A DNA stretch of 64,000 nucleotides, from NCBI GenBank assembly GCA_019843655.1, contig JACDQD010000004.1, positions 1,302,001 through 1,366,000 of the forward strand. Direction: 5' to 3'. The translations under genes were made by a program, and so were the position numbers. Positions within the stretch are counted from its first letter, which is position 1; every line of letters starts with the position of its first letter. The notes under the pieces were generated by a model. The model did not search any database, was not told the DNA's origin, and saw nothing but the letters and a program-made list of their open reading frames with translations. This document shows, in pieces, positions 1 through 11,544 of this stretch. This DNA is from Lethocerus indicus. Taxonomy: Eukaryota > Arthropoda > Insecta > Hemiptera > Belostomatidae.

Positions 1-660
1 TTGGAAAGAAAAATGGACAAAATAGGCTGGAGGCTCTGAGGCTGAAAATCGAGTGAACAGATTACCGATTTACTTAAAGATACGACGATTTTGAAAGCAC
101 CTTTATTTCAATATATGTTTCTAATAAAAATAGTATATTACATATTTTCCTTCCTTTTTCTGAAGAACGATTTTATTCCCTCGTTAGACTGAAAACTCGA
201 TCCATGAACTTCCGATTTCTAAATTTTTTCCTGCACCGCATCTCTCTAAGATACGGATGCCGCTATATTTACTGAAGTGACGTGCAATTTATCTTGAAAT
301 CATTTCTAAACGCTGTACTTAACGTCTATTTGCAGTGTACGTTTTGGAACGTTTTCAATTTCGGAGCGATTCGAACCGTGGCCCGGTCCTTAGGGCAGCG
401 GCGATGAAAATTTACAGCGTTTAAGATTTAAGACGGCGGCACTTGATCCCATTAAGCCCAGATGTTTCCCGGCCCCGGAAGCCCGTGTGTCCATCCGGCA
501 CGATGACAATTATTAATGTCGAAAGATGAGACTGTACCAGCGGTACAGTTTGCGCCCTTACGACCTTGCGAGAACATTGATTTATTTACGGTGTCACGGG
601 TTGTAAAATTTTAATTAAATTAATTTGTACAAATAGTCGTTGTCGTAGCTCTCCACCGGC
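1..660. other. intergenic, no gene seen
   Basis: Unique-looking mixed AT/GC sequence. No coding frame, RNA gene or repeat is recognised up to the short hammerhead-like fragment that follows. Confidence 0.5.
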
Positions 661-714
661 TCATTGGAAGTTACGCTATCCTGGTTTCGGTTTCTCGCCA
701 TTTTCAGTAGCATC
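661..714 (-). repeat. degenerate hammerhead-family fragment (copy A)
   Basis: On the minus strand this 54-base piece reads GCTA, CTGAAAA, TGGC, a short loop, ACC, GAAACC and then ATAGC. That is the order of the hammerhead core found in the better copies, at 28860-29068 for example. The core carries substitutions, such as G8 to A in CTGAAGA, so it should be inactive. An 8-base direct repeat CCACCGGC flanks it at 653-660 and 715-722, which may be a target-site duplication. This is the most eroded member of the family. Assignment rests on about 36 bases of similarity. Confidence 0.55.
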
Positions 715-722
715 CCACCGGC

Positions 723-3700
723 AAATTAGTGTGCCTCTCAGAATTTGGATTTGATGAGTTTCGAAATTGAAACTTTACTCGTTTCAGTTGTGCACGCGCA
801 TTCGAGGAACAAACAGCAAATTGAGTCCCGCCGCTGTCGGACTGTCTTCGGATGCAATTTACGTTAGAAATTAATAACATTTTACAGGTACAAGCCAGTT
901 TCAGCGTTTAAATTTCGAGATTGCTTTGAAAAATCGTACCCAACCCGGTGCAAGTGTAATACGTCGGCAAATTCCGACATAAACCCCGGATGTAAGAGGG
1001 CGGGAATGATTTATTTGGGGGAGGATTTGAGCTTAGGTGGAAGTAGGAGTTAGGGGTGGGACTTGTTAGGGGGCCAAGTTTGATTCCTTCTGGCTGGCCC
1101 GGAGAACACCGCCGTTTGGCCGGCTGCCCGAAGCCCCTTGTCCGCTTCATTTTTAAGCCGGAAAACCTTTCATTAAGCCCCCGCCGAACCCTCGCCCGCT
1201 CTTAGTTCCTAAGGAGCCAAAGCGCTTTGACGAACACTGAAGGTCAGTGCTGGCCAGGCACAGGTTAAGAAACAACATGTAATTTTATAGGCAATATATA
1301 CTATACGGTTAGGGGCACAATCCCAGTTATGGAATATACTATTTGATTGATTATACGGCACTGTTGACGGAATGTTGATCGTTGGCAAACAGGTGTTTCC
1401 ATTTGACGGTTATTTCGGGTGAAAGCTCCTTTGGGAGACCTTGCCCCGTTGCATTAGGCCGAAGATTGGTTTAACTGAGTTTATTAATACATAGTCGAGG
1501 GCCAAAGCAGATTATTAAGGAAACGTTAGCACATCACGTAGATTCCAGCATTCATTATGTTTATTATACTTTTTAATCGAGGTTTCGAATTGGCCGTATG
1601 ATAAGATGCATCTATCCGCATGCTCTTGCGGTTCGTACATTTCCTAACATGTTATAGAAATACAAATGGACATGCCCGTAGTGAATCCAATCGCCGATAT
1701 AATTAATTTAACTACATCACCTTTGTAAACGGTAAAGGGTAATGCTATATTTCATGTAAACTCCTAGCGTCTAGATTTCGTCGTGTCCGAATCCGGACCC
1801 GGCAAGTAGATTGCTTCTTTAAGGTTGGGCATTTAAATAAACGCGCCCGGTTGCCAAAAACGTCTTTTAAAAATATCCGCGGGGTTACTCGAAATTGCAA
1901 TACTCATTCGATATATTATTCCGTCGATTATTCGTGCCCGAATTTAATGTTTATTCGGAGAAATAGTGAAATGGGTGTGAAATACATTTAAATGCGTTAA
2001 ACGGGCGTTAACCGAGCGTATCGGCCAACCTTGACGTACGGCGTAATACTAAGGCCACTGCATCGGGTGATTTCCCTGTTGAGTTCTTAAAAAAACGAAA
2101 AAAAAGAACAACCGCTTTACTCTTCGACCCAATTAAACGTGAGACTAGAATGAGATCTATTTATAAGAAGAGGGTCGGGCAGGTGCGCGCCCGCTTATAG
2201 ATCAAACGGGAATGGGTAATGCGCACGGCCAGTTTCGCAAAGGCGCAGTTTCGCACTGTTCGCATTGTACTAATCTAGCCGCCCAAACGGAATATATTCC
2301 CAATCCTTAGGCTCCTGAATATTCCGTACAAATTCGCCGAAGGATATCGCGATGCAATTTAGATAAAGGCATTATCCGGACATTCGGCACGATCGAAACC
2401 TCGCGTATCTGGGGTATCGGATTTTTACGACCGAGGCGAATTTCAACGGCAAAGTACTCTTTCACCTACTGGACCGCGATTTCCATTTAAAAATACTTTA
2501 ATTTCGATAATATACGATAATGATAAATTATCGCTATTCTTTATCGTTTTAGGAAATTGATCGAATTTCTCTTCCTGTCACATACGCTACCTCAGCATTG
2601 ACCTATAATAAAATCTCAAAGACTTTACGGTTACTGTATAAGATGTTTTTGAAAAAAATGAGAATATATGTTTTAAGAAAATACCTGTATTCACGCCGTA
2701 CTCTCGACAACAAAATGTCTAGTGAAATGCTACATTTTTAATTAGCGCCTTCGCTTCAATTCCGTTTTATTCAAATTCGACGTTTTATTTGTCTTCAATT
2801 TTTGCGTGTTAAAAAAATTTCACAGGACCGGGGGCTTTGGCGGTTTTAAAGTCCCGTCGCAATTCCAGCGCGGCCAAGAACGCGTATTTCATTCACTCGG
2901 CCATTGTGCCCAGCGGAGCGAATAATTCCAATATCGTAGCATCGGCTGGGTTCCAACAACGCCGGGAACGGGTCACACGTTATATCCAGCGGAAAATAGG
3001 CAGTGTACAGGTCGGTGCCCCGAGGTACACCGGGTACACTGGTACCCTGGGCCGCCCGAGAACGCCGGTCCCAGTGGGGTTTCTTCGTCCCGTAACGAAC
3101 GTCCCCGGCGAATGGAGTTGGCACGGGGACAGCGGAAGTGGCCGCTGTTGGAAGAAAATCCAACCAACTTCTCGACTTCTCCAGCCGCCGGTTAACGACT
3201 TTCTGTGCTCGTCGTCGTGGTGCCCCCGCCCTCCTTTCAATTGTAGAAAAAGCCCACTAATTTTACACCAATATCAGGAAATATATCGGGCGCCTCAATA
3301 GCAGTTAGTTCTTCCTATTTCACTGTTCAAAAACTCGCCAAATCTAGTCGGTAAACCGAATCTCGACTTCTAGTTATCCTCAATTGCATTGTGTTAAAAA
3401 TGTTGCGCTCTGCCCTTTACCTACCAGAACGGATCCTACGAAATCGTTAATCCCGATAATAATGTTCATAACGTGTGATGAAACCTCCCTCTAATAATGT
3501 ACAACGATCATTTACCGTACACAATTCATTCAAATATGTGAGTCAAGAAGAATATTTAAACAAATAATAAACAATTTTGAAATAACATATATTTATAGTA
3601 CAATGGATATAAAATATGTGATATTTTAATTTTTTTTAAATTAATAAGTTTTCATACTGCCATAATCGATTATGTTCGAGGAATTAAAATATTTTAATAT

Positions 3701-4523
3701 AATATTCCGTGATGTAATACAATAGCGTACCGCATAAAACATTCAATATAAAACAGTGTCCTTATTTCAGAGTCTCAACAGTGGGAAAGATGTAAAATCC
3801 CGTTGATAATAACGCGACCCTTTGATCTGCAAGAAAATAATGTTCTGCGGGTAAGCAGAAGGCATAATAAAGGGATAGAGGGCGGTTATTGCAATATCGG
3901 AGGGGATGGAGCGTCTGTGGAGGGTTGGGGGATCGGTTGACAATATAGGAATTGACCCGTTCAAAATTGAACGGGTACAGAATTGGAGGGGCGTCGCGAC
4001 GCCGACATCCACGATCGCCGACTGAATCGTAAAGCCCGTTATAATAAACTGACGTCAAAATAAAGCCGTAAAAAGTAAGTGCCGCCAGCCGCGGTCGCTT
4101 AATAATGGCGGAAAAACTGGGACGCGGCGGAGCGAAACGCCGGCCGAAATAAGTCGGCAGACGTATGAATAATTCAGAATTTTGATATATCTCCGTTGCC
4201 GCATTCGAGCCGGTAAAAGAGAACTGTGAAATTTGTTTGTCCCGAGAAAAAGTGCATAAAAGGTAAAGGGAAGAAAAAACAAATAATTGAAGAAATAGGG
4301 CGATAATTTCATTTGTATTGTAAAACGTGAAGGACGCATACATCATTTTAAAATTCTCGACGAGGTTAACCGTCCGCTAACTGGCCGTATTAAACCTATA
4401 AATTCAGTGGAAAGATAAATGGCGGACATTTACAGAAGTGTATAATTTTTAAACATCTAGCAGTGACTTAAAATAGGAACGGGCAAAAAATTACAGAACT
4501 AGTTACTGTTTCCAGTCTGTAGA
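723..4523. other. intergenic, no gene seen
   Basis: AT-rich and GC-rich patches alternate. A perfect small hairpin CGATAAT/ATTATCG lies near 2516-2534. The 2840-3300 block is GC-rich with frames open on both strands, and a 194-codon minus frame spans 3762-4346. None resembles a known protein. An isolated CRE-like palindrome TGACGTCA lies at about 4051-4058. Confidence 0.45.
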
Positions 4524-5100
4524 GTTTTTTTTTTAACCTTTGTTATTTTGTACGATCAACATGAATGTTATAAGTACAAGTGCTGATTTTCGCGATAAAA
4601 GGAACCACCCAAAGATGGCACTTTTCAAACAAGAGCAATTGTAATCTAAGGGCTAAGAAGATCTCTAGGACAGAGGCGTTTAAGCCGTCGCGGGGGGGGG
4701 CGATAATGGATGTGTAAGGGAGGAAAGGGACTGAACGAGTGGATTAGGATGAGGAGAAAGGCGGGAGTGGAACTTCAGGAACCGGGATTTTGTTACTTCG
4801 TCTACTGTCGGGGTATGTTGAGGTCATGGTGGATTGTCTGGTTAGAAACATACCGGGGAGCATTAAGCCCCCGAAGAAGGACTTTTGACTGAAATCTCTG
4901 GATGTCTTTGTGGAACCCCATAGCTCTATAGCGTATGTCCGTGTCGGTTTAATTATCGCTTTGTAAATTGTCAGTTTGTTACTTAAGGTCAATTTTGATG
5001 TCCGTTTTAGTGATGGCCCTGAGAGTCCAAATTTTCTGTTTAAGTCGATTCTTTTGAGTCGGGTATGGGGATTCCAAGTCTGTAGATTAAGAATCATTTT
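4524..5100 (-). mobile_element. Jockey-like LINE, 5'-truncated 3' end (copy 1)
   Basis: Read on the minus strand, this is the end of a reverse transcriptase ORF, then a 3' UTR, then an A-rich tail (the T run at 4524-4534). It shares long stretches with the copies at 32526, 44460 and 47915. Examples are the words for GGAATCCCCATACCC, CATACCGGGGAG and the GAGATC segment of the UTR. The 5' side stops near 5075-5100, so the element is truncated, as is usual for target-primed LINEs. No target-site duplication was identified. It is the longest of the four copies and the only one that keeps the region between TWNPHTRLKR and the IIKP motif. Confidence 0.85.
4744..5097 (-). pseudogene. Jockey-like reverse transcriptase, C-terminal remnant
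   Basis: The 117-codon frame contains TWNPHTRLKR near residue 8 and NKLTIYKAIIKP near residue 42, followed by TYAIELWGSTK. This order is typical of the region just after the catalytic palm of Jockey-clade LINE reverse transcriptases, where an 'LYK-ILKP-W-YGIQLWG' motif is the hallmark. In the functional element this protein reverse-transcribes LINE RNA at a nicked target. Here the catalytic domain and the endonuclease are missing. After ELWGSTK the frame slips: the stretch matching the FQSKVLRTILN motif of the copy at 44460 appears in a shifted frame. The open frame therefore marks a dead fragment. Family assignment is firm, the exact clade less so. Confidence 0.8.
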
Positions 5101-8100
5101 GACGAAAAAATTCTATATAGATGTATAGTTTTTACTTCCCTTAAATGTATAAATAGCAGAATTTCTGGGTACATTGCTGTAAACTCGAGAAGTGTGAACT
5201 CAAAATACTCTCCTGCGTCAATTTCCTTACCAAAAAATAGTAACGACGTTTCGGTATTTAAAGCTCTAAATATAGTTCTATTCGGCGAATATACAGGCAT
5301 GCGGAAATGTATTCAGCCGCGAAGAATGTAATGTATTCGCCGGCGGTGTAAGAGCGAAGCGCAAAATTAGCAACGGATAAACGGTCTGTAGCAACCGAAG
5401 CCGTGACCGAACGTTTCCTTTCAAGTTTCGCCGCGTACAGACCGTTTTCCGAACACTCGGAAATATGCATAAAATCACTGAATCCGTCATGACCAAGTAA
5501 CGAAAGCCACGTGGGGGGTCGTTTACATAATGCCACTCACCGATGGCCCATCGTTTCTACCATTGGGATGCTAACGCACATAAACCGTAATAAAAGTGCG
5601 TGCCGCTTATTCAGAATGTTTTGCTATTTAAAATTCACGTTTATGTTTGATTTTCGTCCGATTGAAGACATTGATGCGCGCCAGATTTGGTTCGACACGA
5701 TATAAATTTGCCCGGGCCTCGTATCTTAAAATAACAATTTTTATAAACGCAAGCGCGCTAAATACAAACTTTCGGACAGTCGGAACTTCCTCAGTTCCCA
5801 TCATTTTCGAATTTGTGAATTCTACGTGTAATTAATTAGTTCTTACTCAATGAAACACAAAATGTAAGAAGGGGGGTTCGAAAATTCATCTTAAAAAAGT
5901 TCCAAAAGATTGGGTTATTATTATACAACTGATTCACTGAAGGTGACGTTCCAAAAATACTTTTTAAAAATATTCGTTTGATTCTTCCATCAATTTTTTT
6001 CTCTTTATTTTAGGCGCAACTATTCCATAAAATCTATTTATCAAGGAATTTTAGAATCTCTTTTGTGATTTTAATGTAAATTAGGGTTCAGGGAATTTTC
6101 TGTACACTTTCAACTTTACCGGTTACCTGTTGCAAAGACAACTGAATATGTTAAAATTTGTTTGGAAAATCCCGGATTTAGGATTGGCTCCTTTAATAAG
6201 GGCCCCCTCAGCTAACTAATTGCCCTTTATATTTGTTCTAGTCGATAAACATCTACCTGGAATTAAATTACCGACTGGGTGGCCCCGTTGGGAGAGAGAA
6301 CCCCACGCCCAGCCCCACCCCCCCCCCACTCCCGGGGGCCATAAGACGTTTGAAAGCCCAATTAAGAGAGAGGACATTGTTTTTAAAGAGAATAGGGGCC
6401 CCTCCGCCCTCCCCCACCCTGTGCCAACAGTTAGTTTTAATTTTACGCCAAGAAAGGGAAAAAAGAGGAAGAAGGGCAAAGGGACGAGGTAGGAACACAG
6501 CTGAAATTGAAAATCGAGCCATTGCAAAAGCCTTTGCTGGGCGGGACCCGTTTCTTCGTATAGATCCTTATTAACAGACGTTTCAGTACGTGCAAGATTT
6601 TACCGAATTCACGAATACGTGTGTAGAATACACCTATTTTTTTTATATATTAAAACAATTTTTGCTCAATTGTTTACTTCCCAACTTTTTTATTACCTAA
6701 CATGCATTCATGGTAGAATATGTCAGCAATAACAGAGTGTATTACAATACCGTCTAATATACAGTTATAAATTAAAACTTTTTTCAATTTATATTTGCTT
6801 AATACAATGTATTTGCTTTAAAATATTGTATTATCGCGCTGAAATAATGGCAAGTAAATAAAATTATTTGAAAAAATCTATTATACAAAATCGACGTTAC
6901 TATTGAAAGATGTTACTGGGCGGTGTGAAGGTCTGAAAAGTACGATACAAGTTACTTTGTTGTAGCTTTGCGACGGTCACGTTAGATCTGTCACCTACAT
7001 TGTCCTTGGCATGCGTTGTTAAGTGTTACGGCTCGGGAATGCGGCCACGATTGGCGCTGAATCGTCATACGTTTAAATCGTTTTTTTTTTTGACCGATAA
7101 GAGGTAGGAGGTTGAAACGCATAAATCCGTATCTGCGAATGCGAACTGGAAGGTTTTCATTTTCAAAACTTAATTTCCCTCGGACGATCTCCAGAGACTT
7201 TTTACGTGGACTATCCCCGGGTACATATATATCGGTACATATATATTTCCTACACATTTATTCTACCGGATAAACATTTTAATTGAGAGTAGGCGTGAGA
7301 AGTGCGGTAAAGAAGTTCGGGTCGCGCCAAAACGACTGGGCTCTTGGAGTTAAAGAACCGTGAAAATTGACCTATTAATCACCAAGAAAATCCTGTTGTA
7401 CCGCGAAGAGAGAGAGAGAGAGAGAGTAATATTGGACCGGGGACGAGTTTATTTTCGTAAGAAGTGTCTACGCTTGACCTTTGTCTCCTCGACCCCGGTC
7501 GTTTTAGTAATATATTCCCGGGTTGATAATTCGGCTCTCGACATCCCAGTCGAGTAGGAGGGTAGTGGGACGGTTGTGGTGGTGGTTGGTGGCCGCCCCA
7601 TACAATACATAAATCTCAACCGTTTGTCCTACCCTTGCCAAATGGCTACAGGTATGATCTCCTCGGCGTTGTTTTATAGTCGACAGCTGTTTCTGTTTAT
7701 ATCGGCCTTTTGACGATTCCGTTGGGTGGGATTTAGGGTGTTGTTTTACTGTTTCGATTGTTAGGATCCCGGCGACCGGTTACCGGGTTCGGTATTGGGC
7801 TAGCGGAGGAAATTTCGAGTGAATGGGACCGACAGCGGCCTGCTGAATGGGCGGCTGTGATGGTTTCTTCTCCCGGTGTCAATTTCATTCTCGAAATATT
7901 ATCCTGACGTCGGGCGACATTATCCTTTCCGCTGGGCCGGCCGCTCACCTCCGGCCCCATCAACAAAGACCGGGATTCATGCTTCCACTGATAGGACTGT
8001 ACTCGGCACCGGTTTAGTCTTCCGTTAACGGGAGAAAACTGCAAAATCCGCCCTAAAATTTACGTGAGTAACCTAAATGTCTCTGCCTTCAATGACTGCA

Positions 8101-9990
8101 GTGTTCAAGGAACGCTGCTTCCTAATTATTTGTCATAAAAATAACGTCTGATAGACTATTTCAATCCGAATTGTGTTACAGTCATGTTTGTTCAGCGGAG
8201 TACAGCTCGCGGTATAACTCGAGAACGAAAATCGGACTATCCGCATAATGCCACGTGACTCACGGACGTGACGATTTTCTTCTAATTAACATACGACGAC
8301 GTATTGGAGCAATTCCTATAAAGGAAGTCCCCCGAGGCGCGAAACCAGTTTGACGCGTTGAACGCTATTTGGCGCTAATTTGGATTCGTGTTTCCCAATT
8401 TCCGTTTACGACGAACGTAAAGGAGGACGGCGTTTGACAATATTTGGAATAAAAATAATTTTCTACATGATAAGTATCAAGAAAACAAGTACAATTTAAG
8501 GTTTTTTTTTTTAATTCAATATTTCATGAAATTGATCCAAACAAAAAGCAAATGAAACAGTTGAAATATCCCATTGTGGGTGGGGGCGGAACCCCCCGCC
8601 CCCATCAAGTACAAATGAGTACCCTCCTTCTGGAGTGTTACACACTCCGAATAACCCCTCATTCATCCGTGTGCCGAAGAAACAAAGCGTTGAAAACGGT
8701 TTCTAAAAAAGTGCGGACCTGTTCTATCTCAGATCGTTACATCCAGGTCAGTGGGCCATACCACTGCCGCGGCTGGTAACGGCAACAATATTTCTCAACC
8801 TAAATTCGAGTCGTGGAAGATAAGCTGTCTATTCGGTTATTCTCCGACGGCGGAACAAATGTTTACATGTTTCAGTTGGACGGGGCATGTATTTATGCTT
8901 CGCTTGTTATCGATTTATTACGAAGCTCAGTCCCACCCGACACCGTGAGTCGAACCGTGAGGAAAGAGCAGAAGACAGAGCTGTTCAATGTTTCCGAAAA
9001 TTCTGAGATATACACTCTTTCTATTTATACACATGTATATTTAAACAATAGGTCGTTGAAGGAAAAGTTCCAAAAAAGCAGATTTTTGTACGTTGAATTT
9101 AGACCTGATCACTTACGATACCACTATTGCGTGCGTAGGTAATATGCGAAAGGCAGAGGTGCATAATAATTCCAAAAATAGTGCGATTCTCATTATCTTT
9201 CTAAAAAAAAGAACTATAAAAACTTTGCAAGTATCCCACGAGAGAAACGCAGCCGGCACCACATAACGAGATTCAAATTTGTAAAAATTGCAACTATAAC
9301 TGCCTTAAAGAGTACTCCAGATATTACGGCAGTAATTGTACAACAGGGACGGTTGTATTTACCTGTATATTGAACGCACAGGAGGAAGGACGAGGTGCGG
9401 CGAAAGAATGAGATACGCAGAACGGAATGAATTACCAAAAAAAAGGACTCCTTATCCTCATAGAACAATTACGGGGCGACATTTTAACAGTGGTAAACAA
9501 CCCGTACACTAGTTGTGATTCAGTGTCGCGTTCCCATTCTGGCGGGTGGGGAAATTTCGGTACTGCAAAAAAAAAAAACTGAACCATAAGTCCGCACTCA
9601 GAGACCGCGTACTTTCCACCACTGTCTATATCATATTCAGTCTATAACTCAAACTGTGGGGAATAACGTGTACGTGTGTGTTCCATATGCGCGTCGGCAA
9701 ACCGGGGGATAATTCTAGTTTTATTTCAGTTGAAAATTAAAACGGAAATTTGTGCAGTGTATTTCATATGTATAAGGTATTACGCGATTTGCACCGGCGA
9801 CTTGTTCATTTCGGTGGAAAATATTTTCCCATTTCGATAAGCGATACCGCCGGTAAAACGCTCTTTCGCGTAGACCGACGACGAAATGCGGCGCGAAATC
9901 GCGTCCGGATTGTTTTTTGCGGCAGCTGGAGGGGTTTTTTTGTTAATTGAAATTTTAATTGACCGTCGGCTCTCGCCGGGGCCGGAGTGT
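5101..9990. other. intergenic, no gene seen
   Basis: No recognisable gene. The stretch holds an (AG)n microsatellite at 7407-7426, C-rich runs around 6309-6327 and a T-rich tract near 7081. TATAAAGG at about 8317, with ACCAGTTTG roughly 30 bases downstream, resembles a TATA plus initiator pair, but no coding frame follows it. The 75-109 codon frames at 8552-9142 have no known domain. Confidence 0.45.
7407..7426 (+). repeat. (AG)n microsatellite
   Basis: Ten consecutive AG units with no interruption. Confidence 0.95.
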
Positions 9991-10345
9991 GGGGAGAGCG
10001 AGAGAGATGGGAGAGAGAGGGAGAGAGAGAGAGAGAGCGAGCCTTGAAAGTGGTGGGACGACAGTGGACCGCGTATTGGGCCGTGTCCCAAAGCCGCCCA
10101 GTCCCGCGCTATCCGCATTCAGGCCGGTACTTCGCCAGACCGATTTCGCCTTCTCAGTGGAACATTATCAGTGGATCGCGAGTTTCTCTGTCTATGCCGT
10201 ATACAAGTTTTACGAGGACAAGTGCGCCGTGCAAGTGCCCATCGTCGCTATCTCCGTCCGTCTGTGTCTCTCTGCGGCCGCCCCGTTTCCTCCCGTCTCT
10301 CTCTCTCTCTATCTCTCTCTGAAACTCTCTCTTCTCTCCGCCTCA
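9991..10345. repeat. GA-rich and CT-rich tracts in inverted arrangement
   Basis: A GA-rich purine tract at about 9992-10040 is followed roughly 250 bases later by a CT-rich tract at 10294-10345. The two are complementary and could pair as a loose hairpin. They also keep long frames open on several strands, including the longest frame of the window (9959-10594), which I do not accept as a gene. Confidence 0.8.
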
Positions 10346-11507
10346 ACCGTCTACGGCTGTTCCCAAGTAAGTTTTTATACTTTCATGGGCCCCCCCCCGG
10401 TAGTGTTGTCGGTTGGTCCCACTTCAAAAAAAAACCCGGGGCGACTACTCGTGCTAAAAGCTTTTTTTTTCGCCCTCCGTCTGTCCCGTCCCCACCCCCG
10501 CTTTTACCCCAGTTCGTCGGACGAATTCTCGGACCGGCTCTTGCGCCGATACACATATCGACCGGTTGTCATAAATCTTCCTTCGGGCGCATAACGAAGT
10601 CATTCATTTTCCCGCCGCCCTGACACTAATTAACCGCCTTCGGTCTTGCATTTGAATTGCGTCTCCGTCGATTGAAATATGATTGATGGAATAATAAAAT
10701 GATTTATATATTACATCTTTATTACCCGATATCGTAATCTCAGCCAGCTAAGAAAGCCTGTCCTATAACGTTCATTGTTTAAACTCTTACGAACTCTTCA
10801 TTCCTAGGTCTCATGTTCCTAGATCAGTCCAAAACTGTGGTCCATTTATGCGCCACAGTGGTACAAAAATAAATAATTTCATTTTTAGACATCGAACGTA
10901 TAATTAAGGGTTGGGGTTCATAAAAAAGCGTTTATCTATGAAACCACCCGTCTGACCAATCACTAAACACAAATGAACTGCAGAAATTTAATTTTGATTA
11001 GTTAAATGAAATTCCTGTACTTCCCCCTGTACCCCGCTAATGCCGCGTCCGAATTAATACTCCAATCCGTACGAACATGCATTTTTCCACTGTGCCAATA
11101 AGTACGCACTGGTTGGACAACTCTTGAAAAAAAAAAGAAAATGAAACCGCCGTAATTGAACCGCTTAACAACATAATTCAGGCGGATATTTTTTGAAAAG
11201 AAACAATCCTCGTCCCAAGGTTTATGTTTTTATTAAGGTGTCCTTTTTTACTCCAAAGTCCATTACTACAAAGTCATGGAGGTCAGTACAATCGCTCGGT
11301 AATTTTTCACTATCGGTACGGTACAGGATTCGAAAACGTGACACGGTACAAATCAGAATGTTTAAATTAAAGAACGATATTTCGTCAGTATACCGAATAT
11401 AACGTTTTAGTTAATATGACTGGATGAATAATTTCGTATCGGTTTCGGATAAATAATTAGAGTTAATGTACCAGCTTATGATTGTAGGTACGAATGTTAT
11501 GAAAAAA

Positions 11508-11544
<37 letters not shown>

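Noticed and set aside
2837..3301. 154-codon plus-strand frame in a GC-rich block
   Set aside because: Three minus-strand frames are open across the same bases and none has a known domain, so composition explains them.
3762..4346. 194-codon minus-strand frame with hydrophobic stretches
   Set aside because: It overlaps other open frames, lacks recognisable motifs and shows no receptor or transporter signature. It fits a chance frame in mixed sequence.
7100..7122. let-7-like word GAGGTAGGAGGTT
   Set aside because: It departs from let-7 inside the mature sequence, and no hairpin partner lies on either side.
8317..8350. TATAAAGG with an initiator-like ACCAGTT about 30 bases downstream
   Set aside because: The spacing is right, but no transcript or coding frame is recognisable after it, so it is too weak to annotate as a promoter.
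9959..10594. Longest open frame of the window (211 codons, plus strand)
   Set aside because: It runs through GA and CT microsatellites, which remove stops in several frames at once, and the product is low-complexity R/E/S/L with no domain.
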